Shown here piece after piece: positions 1 to 12,157 of a stretch of 64,000 nt of DNA. Below the pieces are notes generated by a model. That model was not told the origin of the DNA. It did no database searches and was given only the letters and a program-made list of their open reading frames with translations. Positions within the stretch are counted from its first letter, which is position 1, and every line of letters begins with the position of its first letter. The stretch is from Hemileia vastatrix (lineage: Eukaryota; Basidiomycota; Pucciniomycetes; Pucciniales; Zaghouaniaceae): positions 41,562,683 to 41,626,682 of the forward strand of contig JASXTE010000002.1 in the NCBI GenBank assembly GCA_030280995.1, written 5' to 3'. Position numbers and translations under genes: made by a program.

Positions 1-675
1 AAAAGTAATCCATATTTTTAACATAATTTTTAAAAAATTACCCCAAAAATCAAAGTTAAACCCAAAAATAAGTTTAATATTTTGTAAAAAACAATCACAA
101 ACATATTTCTTTCAATTTGAAAATTGGTCTGTACTAGGTAGAATTTTCTATAAAGAAAAAATCAAAAATACTCAAATAATAGATGCTACAAAAGTGTAAA
201 CCTTAAAGAATTACATAAAAGCTGAAACCTTGTATAACTTTTCATACATAAATGTGATGAAGTGACACTCTAGTCTATTTATTCAGGTTGAAAAAAATTA
301 CTCAATAGAATATGTATTACTATCATATTGGACCAAAAATAATTTTTTGGTAATCAAAAAATGAACATAGCCTCACATTTAACAAATTATTTTTGTGGAA
401 GAATTTTTTGAAAAGAAAAAAAAATCCGTTTCTTAAATGAGTCTGCTTTTATCACATAATCATTCTCTTTATTTTATACCATTCCTTTTGAGTTCAAGTT
501 GCATATAAAAATATAATTTATGCATATTATAATTCCATAAAGTCGAAATATTTCTTATTCTTAATTTTTGTGATATTTCTCCTTAAATCAACTTTGATCA
601 TAAAGTTTTGGAGCTCAACAATTTATCCTTCCTCTTTGTTTAATTTAATTGAACACTTTCTTAATCTAATTATTT
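1..675. other. AT-rich sequence without a recognisable gene
   Basis: I see no open frame, repeat boundary or RNA gene here. The sequence is strongly AT-rich and leads into the start codon of the gene at 676. If the TIR element whose right end lies at 5104 is a full copy, its left end is not visible, so this stretch could be inside it (inference). Confidence 0.4.
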
Positions 676-1797
676 ATGAACCCTAGTAGCTCTTACTTTC
701 CTCATGGAAACCTGCCCACAAACACAAGAACACTTAATAGAATTTTTAATGAGACTTTGCCTCCATTCAATTCTCACTTTTGTAGATCTATACACAATTT
801 TTGTCGTTCACTTTTGGATATGTCACCAGAATCAAATGGATGGAAACAAAACCCTACTGAAGAGCAATTAGACAGATTTTCATCATTCGACATGAATTCT
901 TGCAACATTGCCTTTGAACTACCTCATCCAGAATCAAATTCAGCGGTTTCGGAAAAGTTTCCACCAATTTTCCATGAATCTTTTATTGAGCACCTTCGCA
1001 TGTATTGTTTCCCAGGATCAACTTTCACTTGGAACCTAGATTGGTTTGACAAATGGAACCAGGTCTTGGCAAATATTCTCATTAAACACTGGGACAATGC
1101 CTTAAAAACCAATAATTTGATTGCATATCCAATTGACTCAACTCAAATTAGCTTCTCAAATCAAATAGGAGTTCTTCACCGTTGGTTTTTAGGTCATGCT
1201 GATAGATTAAGACTTGGGAAGGATTCTCATAGCTCTCAAGAAATAATCAAAGTGAGAAAGCATAAATATAGAATAAAAAAAAAAGTATGAAAATCCCTTT
1301 TTTTTCAACCGTTTTTATTTATGACCTTTATTTCAAATAACAAAGATTCTTAGAATTAAGTTAACCGAACTAAACTTCTTAAACAACTTCAACATTGTGA
1401 AACTTATCACAACCTTTTCACAAACATCAAGTGTTGTTCAGACACCAAAATTGATAATGATGGATCGTTAAGACGTATCTTAATGCAATGGAGGTCTGAA
1501 GATTTTTCTAAAGTTGCACAATATCTTGACCAACAACACTTTGATATTTGAGATAATTCAACCTACTCTGGAAGTGTGCTAAAGGACTTGGCCTTGTACA
1601 AAAGAATCAGTTTGGTTTCAACATTATCCCCTAACCTTAATCCTTCTCATGTCCCCCGGGGTTTGCCGAATGACTGTTATTCTCCCTTATATCTTGCATC
1701 TCTAAATCCTCAACAACTCGGACTTTTAAATCCTCAAAATCCCATAAATTTACCTGCTCTCCTTGAAATTCTTTCTTCCTCTAATGTGAGTGATTGA
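676..1797 (+). pseudogene. Rust-type hypothetical protein, two exons, two nonsense codons
   Basis: Exon 1 (676-1284) starts at an ATG and is open for 203 codons, with a Trp-rich core (FTWNLDWFDKWNQ, HRWFLGHADRLR). A 69-base intron (GTATGA to TTCTTAG, 1285-1353) leads to exon 2 (1354-1797). Exon 2 holds CSDTKIDNDGSLRRI, LMQWRSEDF and, near the C-terminus, RGLPNDCYSPLYL. The pattern of a polar 'xSDxE..GS.RR' block, a 'WRS.EF' block and a Leu/Pro-rich tail after 'GLPxDCYS' resembles a hypothetical family I associate with rust genomes (from memory, unverified). Function is unknown. In-frame stops TAA (1357-1359) and TGA (1549-1551) interrupt exon 2, so it is called a pseudogene. Its end overlaps the proposed 3' end of the SNF2 pseudogene by 17 bases in convergent orientation. 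The intron could be drawn slightly differently. Confidence 0.6.
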
Positions 1798-4209
1798 CAA
1801 ACTCCCTTAATAATAGGTTTGCACACTCATACTCCTCATTTCCACTGTTTGGGACACTTAGCCTTGAAAACAAAAACATAATTTTAATGATTACTATTAT
1901 CATTAAAATTTATAGAAATGAAATTTGGCTTACATTGTTAGCTCCATTTTTTTCCTTTGAATCTTATACATGCTGAATTCTATACTTCCTTGTACAAAAT
2001 AATTCAAAACATTTACTTCATTTTGCTGCCCCATTCTATACAGCCGATCAACAGCCTGTTGCTCAACTGCTGGATTTCAATTTGGCTCCTATTTCAACAT
2101 TGAACATATAAAAAATTTAATATTTTTGTTCTTGATATGAAATAAAAGATATTGAGCTCACCATTATATATACATTTTGAGCACACCTGAGTTCTATACC
2201 CACTCCTGAAGCCTGAATCGTTCCAACCAAAACTTGGCAATTTTTATTAAAATGGAATTCATGCATATTTTTGTCTCGCTTTGTCTGGCTGAGTTCACCC
2301 GTAAGCTGGGTATACCTAATATTGTGGTCATCTAAAGCCATTTTTATTCTATTTTGAAATATTAGAAAATTGTTTTTAATAAGCCAACACAATTTTGTAA
2401 AACAATTCATTATAGAATCACTTACATCTGCAAAAAGTCTGCAAAGTTGGAGAATATAACAGCTTTTGTAAAATTTATATCCCTTTCACCAGACAAAAAG
2501 TTTTTTAAGTGGCCTATAAGATGACAAATCTTTGCGGAATGCTGCCAGGTGAAATCAAAAGTTGGAGTTTCATCCAGATTTTCGTAGATTGGATGGTTGC
2601 AGAATTTTCTTAAAATCATCAGCTCTCTTAGAAACTCAGATGAGTCCCAAGGGAAGTCAGTGCTTCTGGAGGGCCCATATCGCTCAGTGAATCTTTCTTG
2701 AAGCACATAAAGTTTAGACCTCCATGGATCTGCTAATTGAACCAATATCCCCCTTTGAATCTTTTTTGGAAGAGACAAAATTGCATCCTTTGTTCTACGT
2801 AGGCTTATGACTTTCATTAAGCGATTGATTGATTTAATAGAGTTAGCCTTTCCTTTTTGCAAACCTGGAAAAAGGAAATTCTTCCATAACCAGTCTTCTT
2901 GCCACTTTTCGATTCTAAGAAAAAATATGAGACTTTGAAGGTCAGTGGGCCTGTTCTGAAGTGGAGTTCCAGTCAAGCATAGTCGGTGTTGGGATTCCAA
3001 GTCAAATATTGTTTAAGCCCTCTGCGAGTAAGGATTTTTAATGTAACTAAAAGAATATTTATAAAAATTGATTATAAAAATTAAGTTTTAAGTTTTAGAT
3101 ATAGAAATGGGCACTAACTGAGCTTCATCTAAAACAACTCTATACCAAAAGAGCATTTGAGTCACCGGTATCTTTTTTTGGCTTTGATTTTTTGACATCA
3201 TTGGGCTAGCTATTTCATAGGTCGTTAAAACAATAGCAGTGTCCTGTAGCTCATTGACATTAGTATTTTGACAATCCTTCCCATAAAGAACCTTGAAAGG
3301 AAGCGCATTATCTTCAAAGTGCACACTTATTTCATTGATCCAATTCGATAGTGTTGCCAGGGGGCATATAATCAGTGTGGCTGAACTCCAATTAATACCT
3401 TCTTGATTTTCTGATACCTGGAATTGTCTTGCTTCACCTTGAGTTGCACTTATAAGAGAAAGAGTTGAAATTGTCTTTCCCAAACCCATATCATCAGCAA
3501 GTATTGACCCGTTTCCTTCAGGCGTTAATTGATTGTTAGGAAACTGATCTTTATAGTCATCGAATCCAGTTCTAAGCCAATGGTTGTCCTGGTGCCTCCA
3601 CATGATATCCAACTTTTCCTTTAACATTCGTTCATTGTCAATCATAAAATTTATTGCTTGAAGTTGATGTGTTTTGAGAACTGTTTTGATTCCTCGGATA
3701 AGTTGATCAGCTTTCCAATCTTGAGTACTCTGAGATATTTGGAAAGAGCCTTCAAAAATTACATGCGGGATATTAAAAAAGATAGTGGATTCGTAGTTCA
3801 GGATTGGACATAAATTGATTTGTGCAGAAGAAAATGCTTCTTTAGCAAGACTGATTAGTGTACTTGAAGAAAAGAGGCATCCCCAAATTTGATACTGATT
3901 ACCAAAAACTGGAACCAAGTAAGCATGAAAATAGAAAGGCTTCATAGGATTCAAGGCACTTCTTTGGTTTAAATGGTGAGATCCAGAGCCAATGTCACCC
4001 AATAGTGGTCCAATGTGCTGACTCTGCACTTGAGAAAGATTACCGACAAGGGTTGGTTTTCTTTCTTCAAATAGTCCAAAAATATGAACATTCGAATGGC
4101 CTCGCTGTAAAATCGTGGGGTTCGGTGAGTTTTGAAATCTTGAAATTACATTCATATAAATTTGATCGATTGTTATTGAGAATTGTCCAACACATCTGAG
4201 ACTTGACAT
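1781..4209 (-). pseudogene. SNF2/HLTF-like DNA-dependent ATPase, five exons, two nonsense codons
   Basis: SNF2 ATPases remodel chromatin or act in DNA repair. Proposed exons: 4209-3119, 3046-2426, 2348-2162, 2088-1934, 1862-1781. The introns are 71-77 bases, all GT-AG, and the exons sum to 712 codons, an exact multiple of three. Exon 1 carries the Walker A block DDMGLGKT and TLIICPLATLSNW. The DEAH box is split by intron 1, with DEA before and H after it, followed by IKNP. Exon 2 has RRLCLTGTP-type motif III (HRLCLTGTPLQN) and SLRRTKDAILSLP. Exons 3-4 give the helicase C lobe: LTGELSQ, VLVGTIQASGVGIELR and QAVDRLYRMGQ. Two in-frame stops fall at conserved places: TAA at 3015-3013, just after the DEAH region, and TGA at 2079-2077, where the family has Trp before NPAVEQQA. 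Both lie within otherwise well-kept sequence, so decay is recent. Exon 5 is the least certain. Confidence 0.85.
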
Positions 4210-4849
4210 ATTAAGTAAGAATAGTATCTGAAGATAGTGGTTGTTAAAAGATGAATTGAAGCAAAAAATGAAGAATCAGTTTTGAATAAAACGACAAAAT
4301 AACTTTTTAGCATATGCTATGCTAAGCTCATAATTCTTTCACATGTATTATTATTATCTTTTTAATAAATATTGGAAGTAAATCAATGATAACTGAAATG
4401 AATAATATGGCTTAAAAATAAATCTTGAGCCTATAGAGTAAATTTTGGTTTGTGGAGGAAGAAAAATTTTCTCAATAAAAATGTGCTTTATTGTTACATT
4501 ATAATCACAAAATAGAATAATTTCACTCTTATTACACTTATTTATGTTTCTGTCTAATAGTAAAATGCTTTAGATGTCAGTTCAAAATCCAAATTGAAAC
4601 TACTACCTAGAACGATGTCTTGATACTAACATACTTTTTGTAAGTCTTTGGAAAGACACTTATGGTGATCTCAATAATATTAAAATTGATTTGAATTGTA
4701 TGTTTTATCAAATATCTATGTAGTCTAGTGTAATAATTGAGATACTACAGTTTAACCTTCTGTTACCAACTTGGCAAGAAAATATATGTAGATATTCTTA
4801 GAACGAATATCAAATTTTGCTTTCCACAAGATGGGAAAGTGAATATTAT
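4210..4849. other. AT-rich spacer upstream of the SNF2 pseudogene
   Basis: No coding frame or clear element boundary is visible. This would hold the 5' region of the minus-strand SNF2 gene, but I cannot point to a promoter. Confidence 0.3.
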
Positions 4850-5104
4850 GATATGTTAAGTGATATGTTCAAGCTTTGCTCAATCTGTGCTCAGCTCAAA
4901 ATCAAAGTAATCACCAAGCTCCAAGAAACCTGTGATTGAGTTTGGTTGAACCTAGGTCTAACTGATTACCAAATATTTGTCCAATTAATTTAAATCTGGT
5001 TTCACAATGAACTCCCAACAGCCTTCCAACAGCTTTCCAACCACTTCCCAACATTTTTAAATGAGGGGTATTGCTAGCAATACCCCCCCAAATTTTCTGT
5101 GGTG
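4850..5104 (+). mobile_element. Right end of a TIR transposon of the same family as element T
   Basis: The last bases read CTGTGGTG followed by AAT, matching the right end of element T at 24310 (CCTGTGGTG then AAT). Just inside lies a perfect 22-bp palindrome centred on GCTAGC (5065-5086), the same position and centre as in T. Further in (about 5015-5055) are four short repeats of the type CCCAACAGC/TTCCAAC, also matched in T's right end, like the subterminal repeats of CACTA elements. No left end is visible in the 5 kb upstream, so the copy is either truncated or begins before the window. In the latter case the two pseudogenes at 676-4209 would be inside it. Confidence 0.7.
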
Positions 5105-5722
5105 AATTATTATTATTAATTTAATTATTTATTAACACATTTTTTTACATTTTTTCTTATCTTGCCTCAAGCTAACTCCTTATTTTTTATTTTTCAGGTA
5201 TCCTTTTCCAAAAATTCCAGAACACAGAGGGTCCTTGGCTGTGTCTTTTACCCCATCAGCCCCTGATTTAAATATAAAATAACACCTCTAAATTCCAGTT
5301 TTCACTCAGATCTTTTCTCAAATTGCAATAATATATTAATTTCACCTTTTATAATAGTATCCTTTTTGATTTTTATGTAGTGTTTGAGACTTTAATAACT
5401 TTATTTTTATACATAAAACTTTTTCTTCTTTTCTTTTTTTGTGCACTATTAATTTTAGTTATATTTCATATACTGACAAAATATTTATTCACAAACAAAC
5501 AAATCTATTTCATCTTATATAATGATAGAACTATCATTACTAACCCACCTATTTCTCATCTTTGCTTTCATACTGTGTAAAATGATTAAATCATCTTCCA
5601 TCTCACAATTTTTTTCTTTTGAGTGTAAATTTAAAGATCATTATCCATCATATAACTGACAGACTTATCCTAATTTATGCTACAGTTTCTTTCTGAAAGT
5701 TACAGTTGTCTTACTCTAATAT
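5105..5722. other. AT-rich spacer
   Basis: Flanking sequence right of the TIR end. Long pyrimidine-rich runs are present. I see no gene or repeat end. Confidence 0.3.
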
Positions 5723-6505
5723 CTAGATTTTTTTCTCAGAAGGTTGCTTTCTTTTCTCAATCTCAAACCTTTCTTCTTCAATCATTTTTTATCTTTTTTA
5801 AAAGAATTTTCTCTCTTTTTTGTTCATTTATTGACTCAGTTAGCCTATTTGTGTCACTTATGGCAGAAACAAGTTTTTCAGAAAGGTCATTGAAGCGGGA
5901 CGTGAGTAAGTATTTATATTCTTACATTCCTTCAGTAAGACACCTTTTCTTTTCAGCTTTGATCCCAATTAGATGGACCCTAAATCCACTAGAGGCTGGA
6001 GAAGTTGCTGTTGGGACACTAGTAAAGTCTTCATTCCCATTACTTTCATTTCCAGTCAAATCAACTGTAACACTATTTGGGACCTTGGTTGGTTCCATTT
6101 GCCAGTTTAGATAAAAGTTTAACTTCTCCCATACAGGAAGACTTTTAAAATCTGACTTAGTTTGGTCTTGATAAAAAGATAAGGCAGTTTTTAAAAAGTC
6201 ACTTGGGATTTTTCCACTATGATGATTCCTTTCAAATGAGTAGTAGATAGAGCTGAACGTAAGGGTTGCTGCGTTGAGAGCATACCATATATATTGTTAA
6301 TAAATTAAGTTTAAAATAATTAAAAAATTTCTTTATAACCTGAAACTGACCTTATTATGATTTGATCATAGTCTCAGTGGTGTACAGAACTTAATTGGCT
6401 CAAATGTGCTTCAATTTTCTTATGAAGCACTTCTCCAGATTGGTAAGTTTCAAATTCATTTTGCTCAGTGACATGAATCCAGGAGATGGCTAGCTGCTTT
6501 TCTTC
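5723..6505 (-). pseudogene. Myb/NAM-like (PIF/Harbinger-associated type) protein, broken
   Basis: On the minus strand the first exon (about 6505-6350) reads KQLAISWIHVTEQNEFETYQ then LHKKIEAHL, which fits the N-terminal SANT/Myb-type block (W-spaced helix) of NAM-associated proteins. A probable intron (to about 6280) precedes FSSIYYSFERNHHSGKIPSD, ALSFYQDQTKSDFKSLPVWE and an acidic linker. Then comes GIKAEKKR, the conserved motif after which this family has a coiled coil (RFNDLSEKLVSAISDTNRLT). In-frame stops are TGA (6376-6374) and TAA (5924-5922). A frameshift near 5790 separates a last EERFEIEK block. Such proteins often accompany a Harbinger DDE transposase, but none is present here, so this is a remnant. 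The family assignment rests on motif pattern only. Confidence 0.6.
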
Positions 6506-7214
6506 TTAGTGGTTCCAATTATTTGATTGTTTTTTCTAAGCTTCAGAGAATTTCATCACATTAGATTAATTTAAGAGTTTTAGGGCAAGGTTGGAAATGG
6601 GGAATATGTGTTAATACAAGGGTTGTATAGTAACAGTTTTGAATTGTAGTATGAAAACCTTTTTCTACAATAATTAGTGATGTATCAAAGTTTTCAGAAG
6701 CTACAAGGTGGAGTGAAAAGAATTGGCAGGAAGAATATTGAATTACCAAAGGAGGTCAAAAGGAGCTCAGTAACTTTATTTGACAGTCTACAGTACATGC
6801 TGCATTCATTAGCTAATAAAGGCTTTTAATGAAATAAGGGTTAAGGTTCATGTCAAAATGCAGTAAAATATGCATAACAAAGCAATTTACTGACACAGAG
6901 GTAAATTCTCTTAAACTAGTAATTATTTTAATAAAAATCAATAATTAGTAAAATAAAAAATTCATATTTTATTAAATAAAATACTTCACTTGTTTAATTT
7001 ATTTGAGGACACAATTGTGAGTCAAAAAAGTGCCCAATAATTATTGGTTGTACAATACAATTTTATATATATATATATATAACTTACTAATTAATTTATT
7101 ACATTATAAAGTAAATTTATTACTTATAATAAGGGGTATCATTTTTTGAGATTTGAAGTTATTTAAAAAGTATTTCACAACACAAAAAGAACGCCACAAA
7201 CTTGACATTGATTC
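6489..7214. repeat. Dispersed repeat G, copy 1 (left part)
   Basis: From about 6489 to 7214 this is closely similar, in the same orientation, to 57848-58568. It stops abruptly at a TSD (GATTC, 7210-7214) where the B-type solo LTR begins. The rest of the same repeat resumes at 29416, proving that everything between 7215 and 29410 is a later insertion. The copy contains the 3'-most exon region of the Myb/NAM-like pseudogene at its left edge. An internal TIR-like motif (GGGGTATCA) lies at about 7134. Confidence 0.8.
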
Positions 7215-7233
7215 CTTCAGGCTGAGGTCAAGT

Positions 7234-8337
7234 AAAAAGAGGTTGTAGACAATCCTATAGTACTAGCTATAGGCCTTGACCAAGGGAGTTGGAGAAAAAC
7301 CAGTGAGACAATACCCTGTCCCTTTAGAAAAATATAGTGAGATTTACTTGCTAAAGTAAGTTGGTTCCTGTTTGCTAAAGCCCCTTTTTCAACACACTTG
7401 ACTTCTTGATGAGCCAAGAAAGTAGTCCCCAGACAGACTACCAAACCAAAGAACTGAAATGTAGACCAATGTCCACACCAGAGAAAGAAAAGATACTTGA
7501 TGTAGGCTGCAAATCCACAACAGAGACAGCAATAATACTTGATATAGCTTGCAAGACTATACTAGAGAAGCTGTTGCTAAAGTTGAGTTAAATGAAGAAC
7601 TAACCTTGCAACCAACACAGCCAATTGTGGCCAAAAAACAGTGAAAACTGAGTGAGGAACCAGGATATCACCTCCCGATGGTTGTATGATAATTAAGGTT
7701 GCCCCAAACTGTCTTATTCACTATGTACACACAGACCACTAACTAAGAGCCCATGCACACCAACGAATTTGGCACCTGTACCAGCCAAATTGAATAAAAA
7801 CCCTCCAGAAGCGCTCCCTAACCTTCTAAAACAGAGGCAGGCGGGCTGCCCAACGTTGGAGGCACCGCCTGAAGCGGCCCCGCCACTCTGAAGCCAGAAA
7901 ACCAATAAAAACACCTAATCTACTTAGAAAAATTAGCTACAACTACTAAAACCTTTAAAACACAAAATTTCACTATAACAACATTGAGACATAAAATATA
8001 GAGCTAAATTAGCCCTATCCAATGGTACTAAGTACTTAACCCTAAGACTTAAGGTTAGCCTGTAAAACACAAAAAACAAAATTAACAGCTATCTTTTGTA
8101 ACTGAAGAATGAGGAATTGACCCCTTAAAACTTAGAATATGAAAAATATTATAAAGACATGAAATATATAGAAAAGCTGGGGCTATCCAATGATAGTACC
8201 CATATACTTGCAGTCCCAATATCCACAGAATAAAACCTGAAAAATACCCAATTCTTCAACAGATGTCAATCAAGACATGCACAACAGCGCCAAACAACAC
8301 AACAAAGGCCCCTGCCAATGTTGGAAGACCACAACAT
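7234..8337 (-). repeat. Repeat E, copy 1 (about 1.1 kb), possible solo LTR
   Basis: This segment interrupts the B-type solo LTR and is the inverted counterpart of about 32030-33112. Shared landmarks include the block around 7250-7300 (GCTATAGGCCTTGACCAAGG versus its complement near 33080) and the GC-rich block 7800-7880. On the minus strand its ends read TGTGGTCTTCC...GTCTACA, so the termini are TG...CA and a solo LTR is possible. I could not find a convincing target-site duplication. No protein is encoded; the short open frame at 7914-7714 lies in the GC-rich block and looks fortuitous. Confidence 0.65.
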
Positions 8338-9708
8338 GAACTAGCTTGAATGGTCAGTTTTCTAGAGGATTTTAATGGTCCTATATGAAAACTGTAGTAC
8401 AAATCCAATAAGTATTAAAATATAACTCAATATAAGAGTCTTGGTAATTTTAATCTCACTAATTATATATGGCTTACAATCTTATAGTTGGTAAAAAAAT
8501 AGATTTAATAAATTCAGATACTATTCAAAGACTTTTTAAGTACTATTGATATGTATTGTAATTGTATTGGTTATATGTTTAATTGTAATGATAAAGCATG
8601 TAGAAAACAAGACTGAAAACCCCCTCCTTTTATACACAATTACTTCCCCAATGAGCCCCTTGATTTACCAGCTCTATACACAGTTAATGACGCCTCATTC
8701 TATCTAATAGAAATTTCCAGCAACACAAATAGTGATAAGTAACATAATTATAATGATATCACCGGCCAAATTCTTGTAGTAATAGGGATAATCCTTCAAA
8801 AATAAAGAATAAGAAAAAAGAGAGTATATGCATATTATACATAAAAATAAAAGACTAAAAAGGGAAAATTAAGACTAATTATTTCTTAATAATAAAGGAA
8901 ATTAACTGTAGAAATGTTGGGGCTAATAATGACATTATACTACGTGAAATCCCAATTCAAAAATGACCAAAATTGACTGAGAAACCACCTAAAAACCCAA
9001 AAATAGGCATGAAATATGGAATAACTACATGAAGTCCTTGGAAGGTGCTTGAAAGGGTAAATCCTTGACTAGTTTAGGCAAATTTAAGCATTTTAGTAAA
9101 ATAAAGTTCCAAAAATCAGGTTATTAATGAAATTAGTGCATATAAAGAGGGTCAATGCATTTATAATTAAGCTAGGACACTAAATAAGAGCCTGTTGCCT
9201 ATTTTATTGTGTTTCCCCACAGTGGGCGTATAAAGTGGGGTAATTATAGTGTGAAAAAGCTAAATTTTCTAAAAATAATGCTATTCACACAGGAAAAATG
9301 CAGGCAGTATGTGGCCAGTTAATGGAAGCCATTTCTGCCATAAAAAACACCAAAATTTGAAAAGTGTTATTTTTATACATTTGATTAGCCAAATCAATAG
9401 TCCTAAATAAGAAAAATTAATCTGTCAATGTGCAATTTTAATATTATTAAATTTATAGTGCATATAATCAACTTTAAAGTGATACAAAGCACATTTCTTG
9501 TTTTTTACATAAAATAATGAAAACAACAGCTTTAAGTCTACTTAAAAATTATGTAGCCTTACATTTAAGGCTCTTAAAATTACCCTATCATATTTCAGCT
9601 TAATATTAAGTACATAATACTTATAAAAAGTGGATTTATGCATGTATATAAGGTGTTATAATGGCATATTTTGTATATTATCATAAATTTACTTATGTAT
9701 ACTATTTG

Positions 9709-11008
9709 TGTCAGCCAGGCTATACCAGGAGCCCAGAAAATTATATTTAAATTTTTTGGACCTGAAAGACGGCGTAAGAACTGTATTTTATGTATATAAA
9801 TTAATTTTTATTGCATAATAAAATTATATAAGTATCTTATTAATAATAAGTGTTATATTAATTTTATTGTTATATAAATTTTTATACATTTAAATTAAGC
9901 TTAATATTTTTATATTCTACAAATAATAGCGCATTTTTATGTATTTAATAATTATAAATTAATAAATAATTAATTAATAAATAATTAATTACAAAACATA
10001 TATTATAATTATATATGTAAAATTGACTTATAATGTAATTAAGTTAATTAATTCATTTTACATATGAAATAAAACTTTATATATTATTAAGCAATAATAT
10101 TGGGAGCTTCTTTTGACCCTTAATTGTGTCAGGAAAAATTATTAAATAAATTATAATACTTATTTAATAACATAGTATTAAAATACCCACTTTAAATTAC
10201 AAATATCACTAAATTAATTATCTGTTTCATTTAAACTAATTATTGAATTAATTACATAGTTAAAACAATTACTTAAAATTGTTTTAAACTCAATTGAATT
10301 TATTCCATAAATTTTGGCGTGAAAATAATTTTATTTGTTTTACTTAAAACCTTTACATGTAACTATAATGTCTGTTTTTGATTATTTTTACTCATTGTTC
10401 TCATGTTTCAGACTTACTTGGTTAATAATTATTTTAATTAAGTGTTTTGGGATGTTATGGTGGTAAAAGGATTAATTATTCACAGGTTTTAGTAAATTGT
10501 GTCATATTTTTCTCTTGATAGTCATGTTTCATTTTCTACTCTGTTATCTCTTGTTTTAGCTATTTCTAATTTGTATTTATTGATTGGTTGTGCTTCAAGG
10601 GTTCCTTGGTCTATAAAAGGGACTTGGATAATCCCCTTTAAATCATCACTTACTATACAACCAAAACTTGAACATATTCTTAATATAATACGTTTATATT
10701 ATTTTTATTAGTATTAAAATTCTAATTTAAATTTTATATAACTAATTACAGGTTGCTTTAAGTCTGATAGTAATAATAGTGTTTTCCGCGCAGAGATAAT
10801 AATCCTTACTCTAAATAAATATTGTCATTTAATAAGCCTTATTTTTTGTGTCAGCTCTCAAATAAATTGTTGTTGCCCCTCTTTAATAAATTAAATCATT
10901 TTATTATTTTTATTTCTTTTATTTCTTATAATCCTTTTTCTTTCCTATTCCTCTTTCCTCTTCTTCTTCTTTCCCCTTTCTTTCCTTCTTTTATACAACT
11001 GGCCAATA
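9709..11008 (+). repeat. 5' LTR of element A
   Basis: About 1300 bp, starting TGTCAGCCAGGC at the ATTTG target duplication. It is near-identical over most of its length to 28028-29313; the first ~100 bases and the very 3' end are the most diverged. It ends near 11008 (GGCCAATA here versus GGCTGACA in the 3' copy), so the terminal inverted bases of this copy have mutated. A TATA box (TATAAAAGG, 10612-10620) lies in the last third, giving a plausible start of retroelement transcription. Confidence 0.85.
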
Positions 11009-11685
11009 AGTGGGAGCCTTCAGAACGACAACAACAGTCATAATTGCAACGAACAACATAACGCACGGACCACCCATCAAAAAAGAAACTTTTGCCGCGA
11101 CCGTGTTTTGAACTTGGGTTCGATCTTTTAGGTTATATTAAATTAATTCATATATTATTTTGAAGTGATTTTACAATCACTTTAGAAAGTTAACCTTTGC
11201 ACCTCTCACTCATATTATTATATTTTTACTGTAATAACAGTGTTTGTGGCTTAATTGCTGATTCACTGAGTGTAAGTGTTCATTAATTTATAATTTTTTT
11301 TCCTATTTGACCATAATAGAGTAAAACTCTTAGTCCTAAAAGGCAATTAATAATTATTAAATTATTAAATTACTTTTATTATCATTTTTTGTATATTTGT
11401 TTACCATAATAGTACTCAGTACTTAGTCCTAATTTTACCATCATATTAATTTTTGGTATTAATTATTTTGGTTTACTTATAAAAACCTTTATTGGTTGGT
11501 CCCATTTTAATTACTGATTTTTTCTTAATAAATAATTTTAATTACATTTGTTTGTATTACTTTTTTGTTAATTAATTGATTTTTGATAAAAAAAAATTTT
11601 TTTTTGTTAAAATTCAATAAATTTTATTTTGAAATAACAATTTGAATCATTAAAATTTTTTTTTGATTCTATTTTAACAGTTTAA
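11009..11685 (+). other. Element A leader with primer-binding-site-like sequence
   Basis: Directly after the 5' LTR stands AGTGGGAGCCTTCAG, a TGG-starting primer-binding-site candidate. Element B has the comparable ATTGGGGAGCTTTCC at the same place. The rest of the leader is AT-rich and non-coding up to the first gag ATG. Confidence 0.5.
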
Positions 11686-12136
11686 ATGTCCAATTGTTTG
11701 GCTAGCAGCATGGATAACTTACATGTGGATGAGATTGAAGTGGATAATGACACTGAATCTGTAGGTTCTTCTAAATTAACTTACATAAATGATTCAGCTG
11801 ACAAAAAACCTTCAGGACGTGGAAATGGCAAGAGAAGTGGAAAACCCCCCTCACCAAACACCTCTGAAAGAAGTAAAACCTCTAATAAATAAGGACAATC
11901 AACTCAAAGGTATAAAAATAAAAAAGATACCTCTAACCCAACAAGTAAACAATCTTTCCAGTCACATCAAAGAACTTAAGGCAGAAATCATGAAGTACAA
12001 GGCAAGGGTAGACACACTCTGGCAGCAGATGCAGGGATTGCTAAATCCCAAAAAGGCTCAAACTCCTCATTTCCCAGCCTCTCAGCCTCAGCCTCAACCT
12101 CAGCCCAATCAGGTACCCAGCTCCTTCATGCAATAA
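11686..12136 (+). pseudogene. Element A, N-terminal gag region (two overlapping short frames)
   Basis: An ATG at 11686 opens 68 codons rich in Ser, Lys and Asp. An overlapping frame (about 11789-12136) encodes a Lys-rich helical stretch (IKELKAEIMKYKARVDTLW) and a Pro/Gln tail. The second frame is the same as the main gag frame and is separated from it by TAA at 12134-12136. Element B has an equivalent upstream frame (36060-36494) that runs into the same WKWD region. It is not clear whether a separate upstream product or a decayed fusion with gag is the original state. Confidence 0.45.
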
Positions 12137-12157
12137 AAGCACTCTGAAAGTAGAACA

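Noticed and set aside
4850..5104. Helitron end (hairpin near a CTRR terminus)
   Set aside because: Element T shows matching inverted ends and a duplicated AAT, which Helitrons lack.
5380..6114. Plus-strand hydrophobic proteins at 5380-5580 and 5677-6114
   Set aside because: The first is AT-rich noise. The second is antisense to the Myb/NAM-like pseudogene, whose motifs are on the minus strand.
11071..11130. GGTTCGAT with upstream GCCGCGACC resembling the T-arm of a tRNA
   Set aside because: No acceptor stem, A box or anticodon arm can be built around it. It lies in the element A leader and is probably chance or a tRNA-derived scrap.
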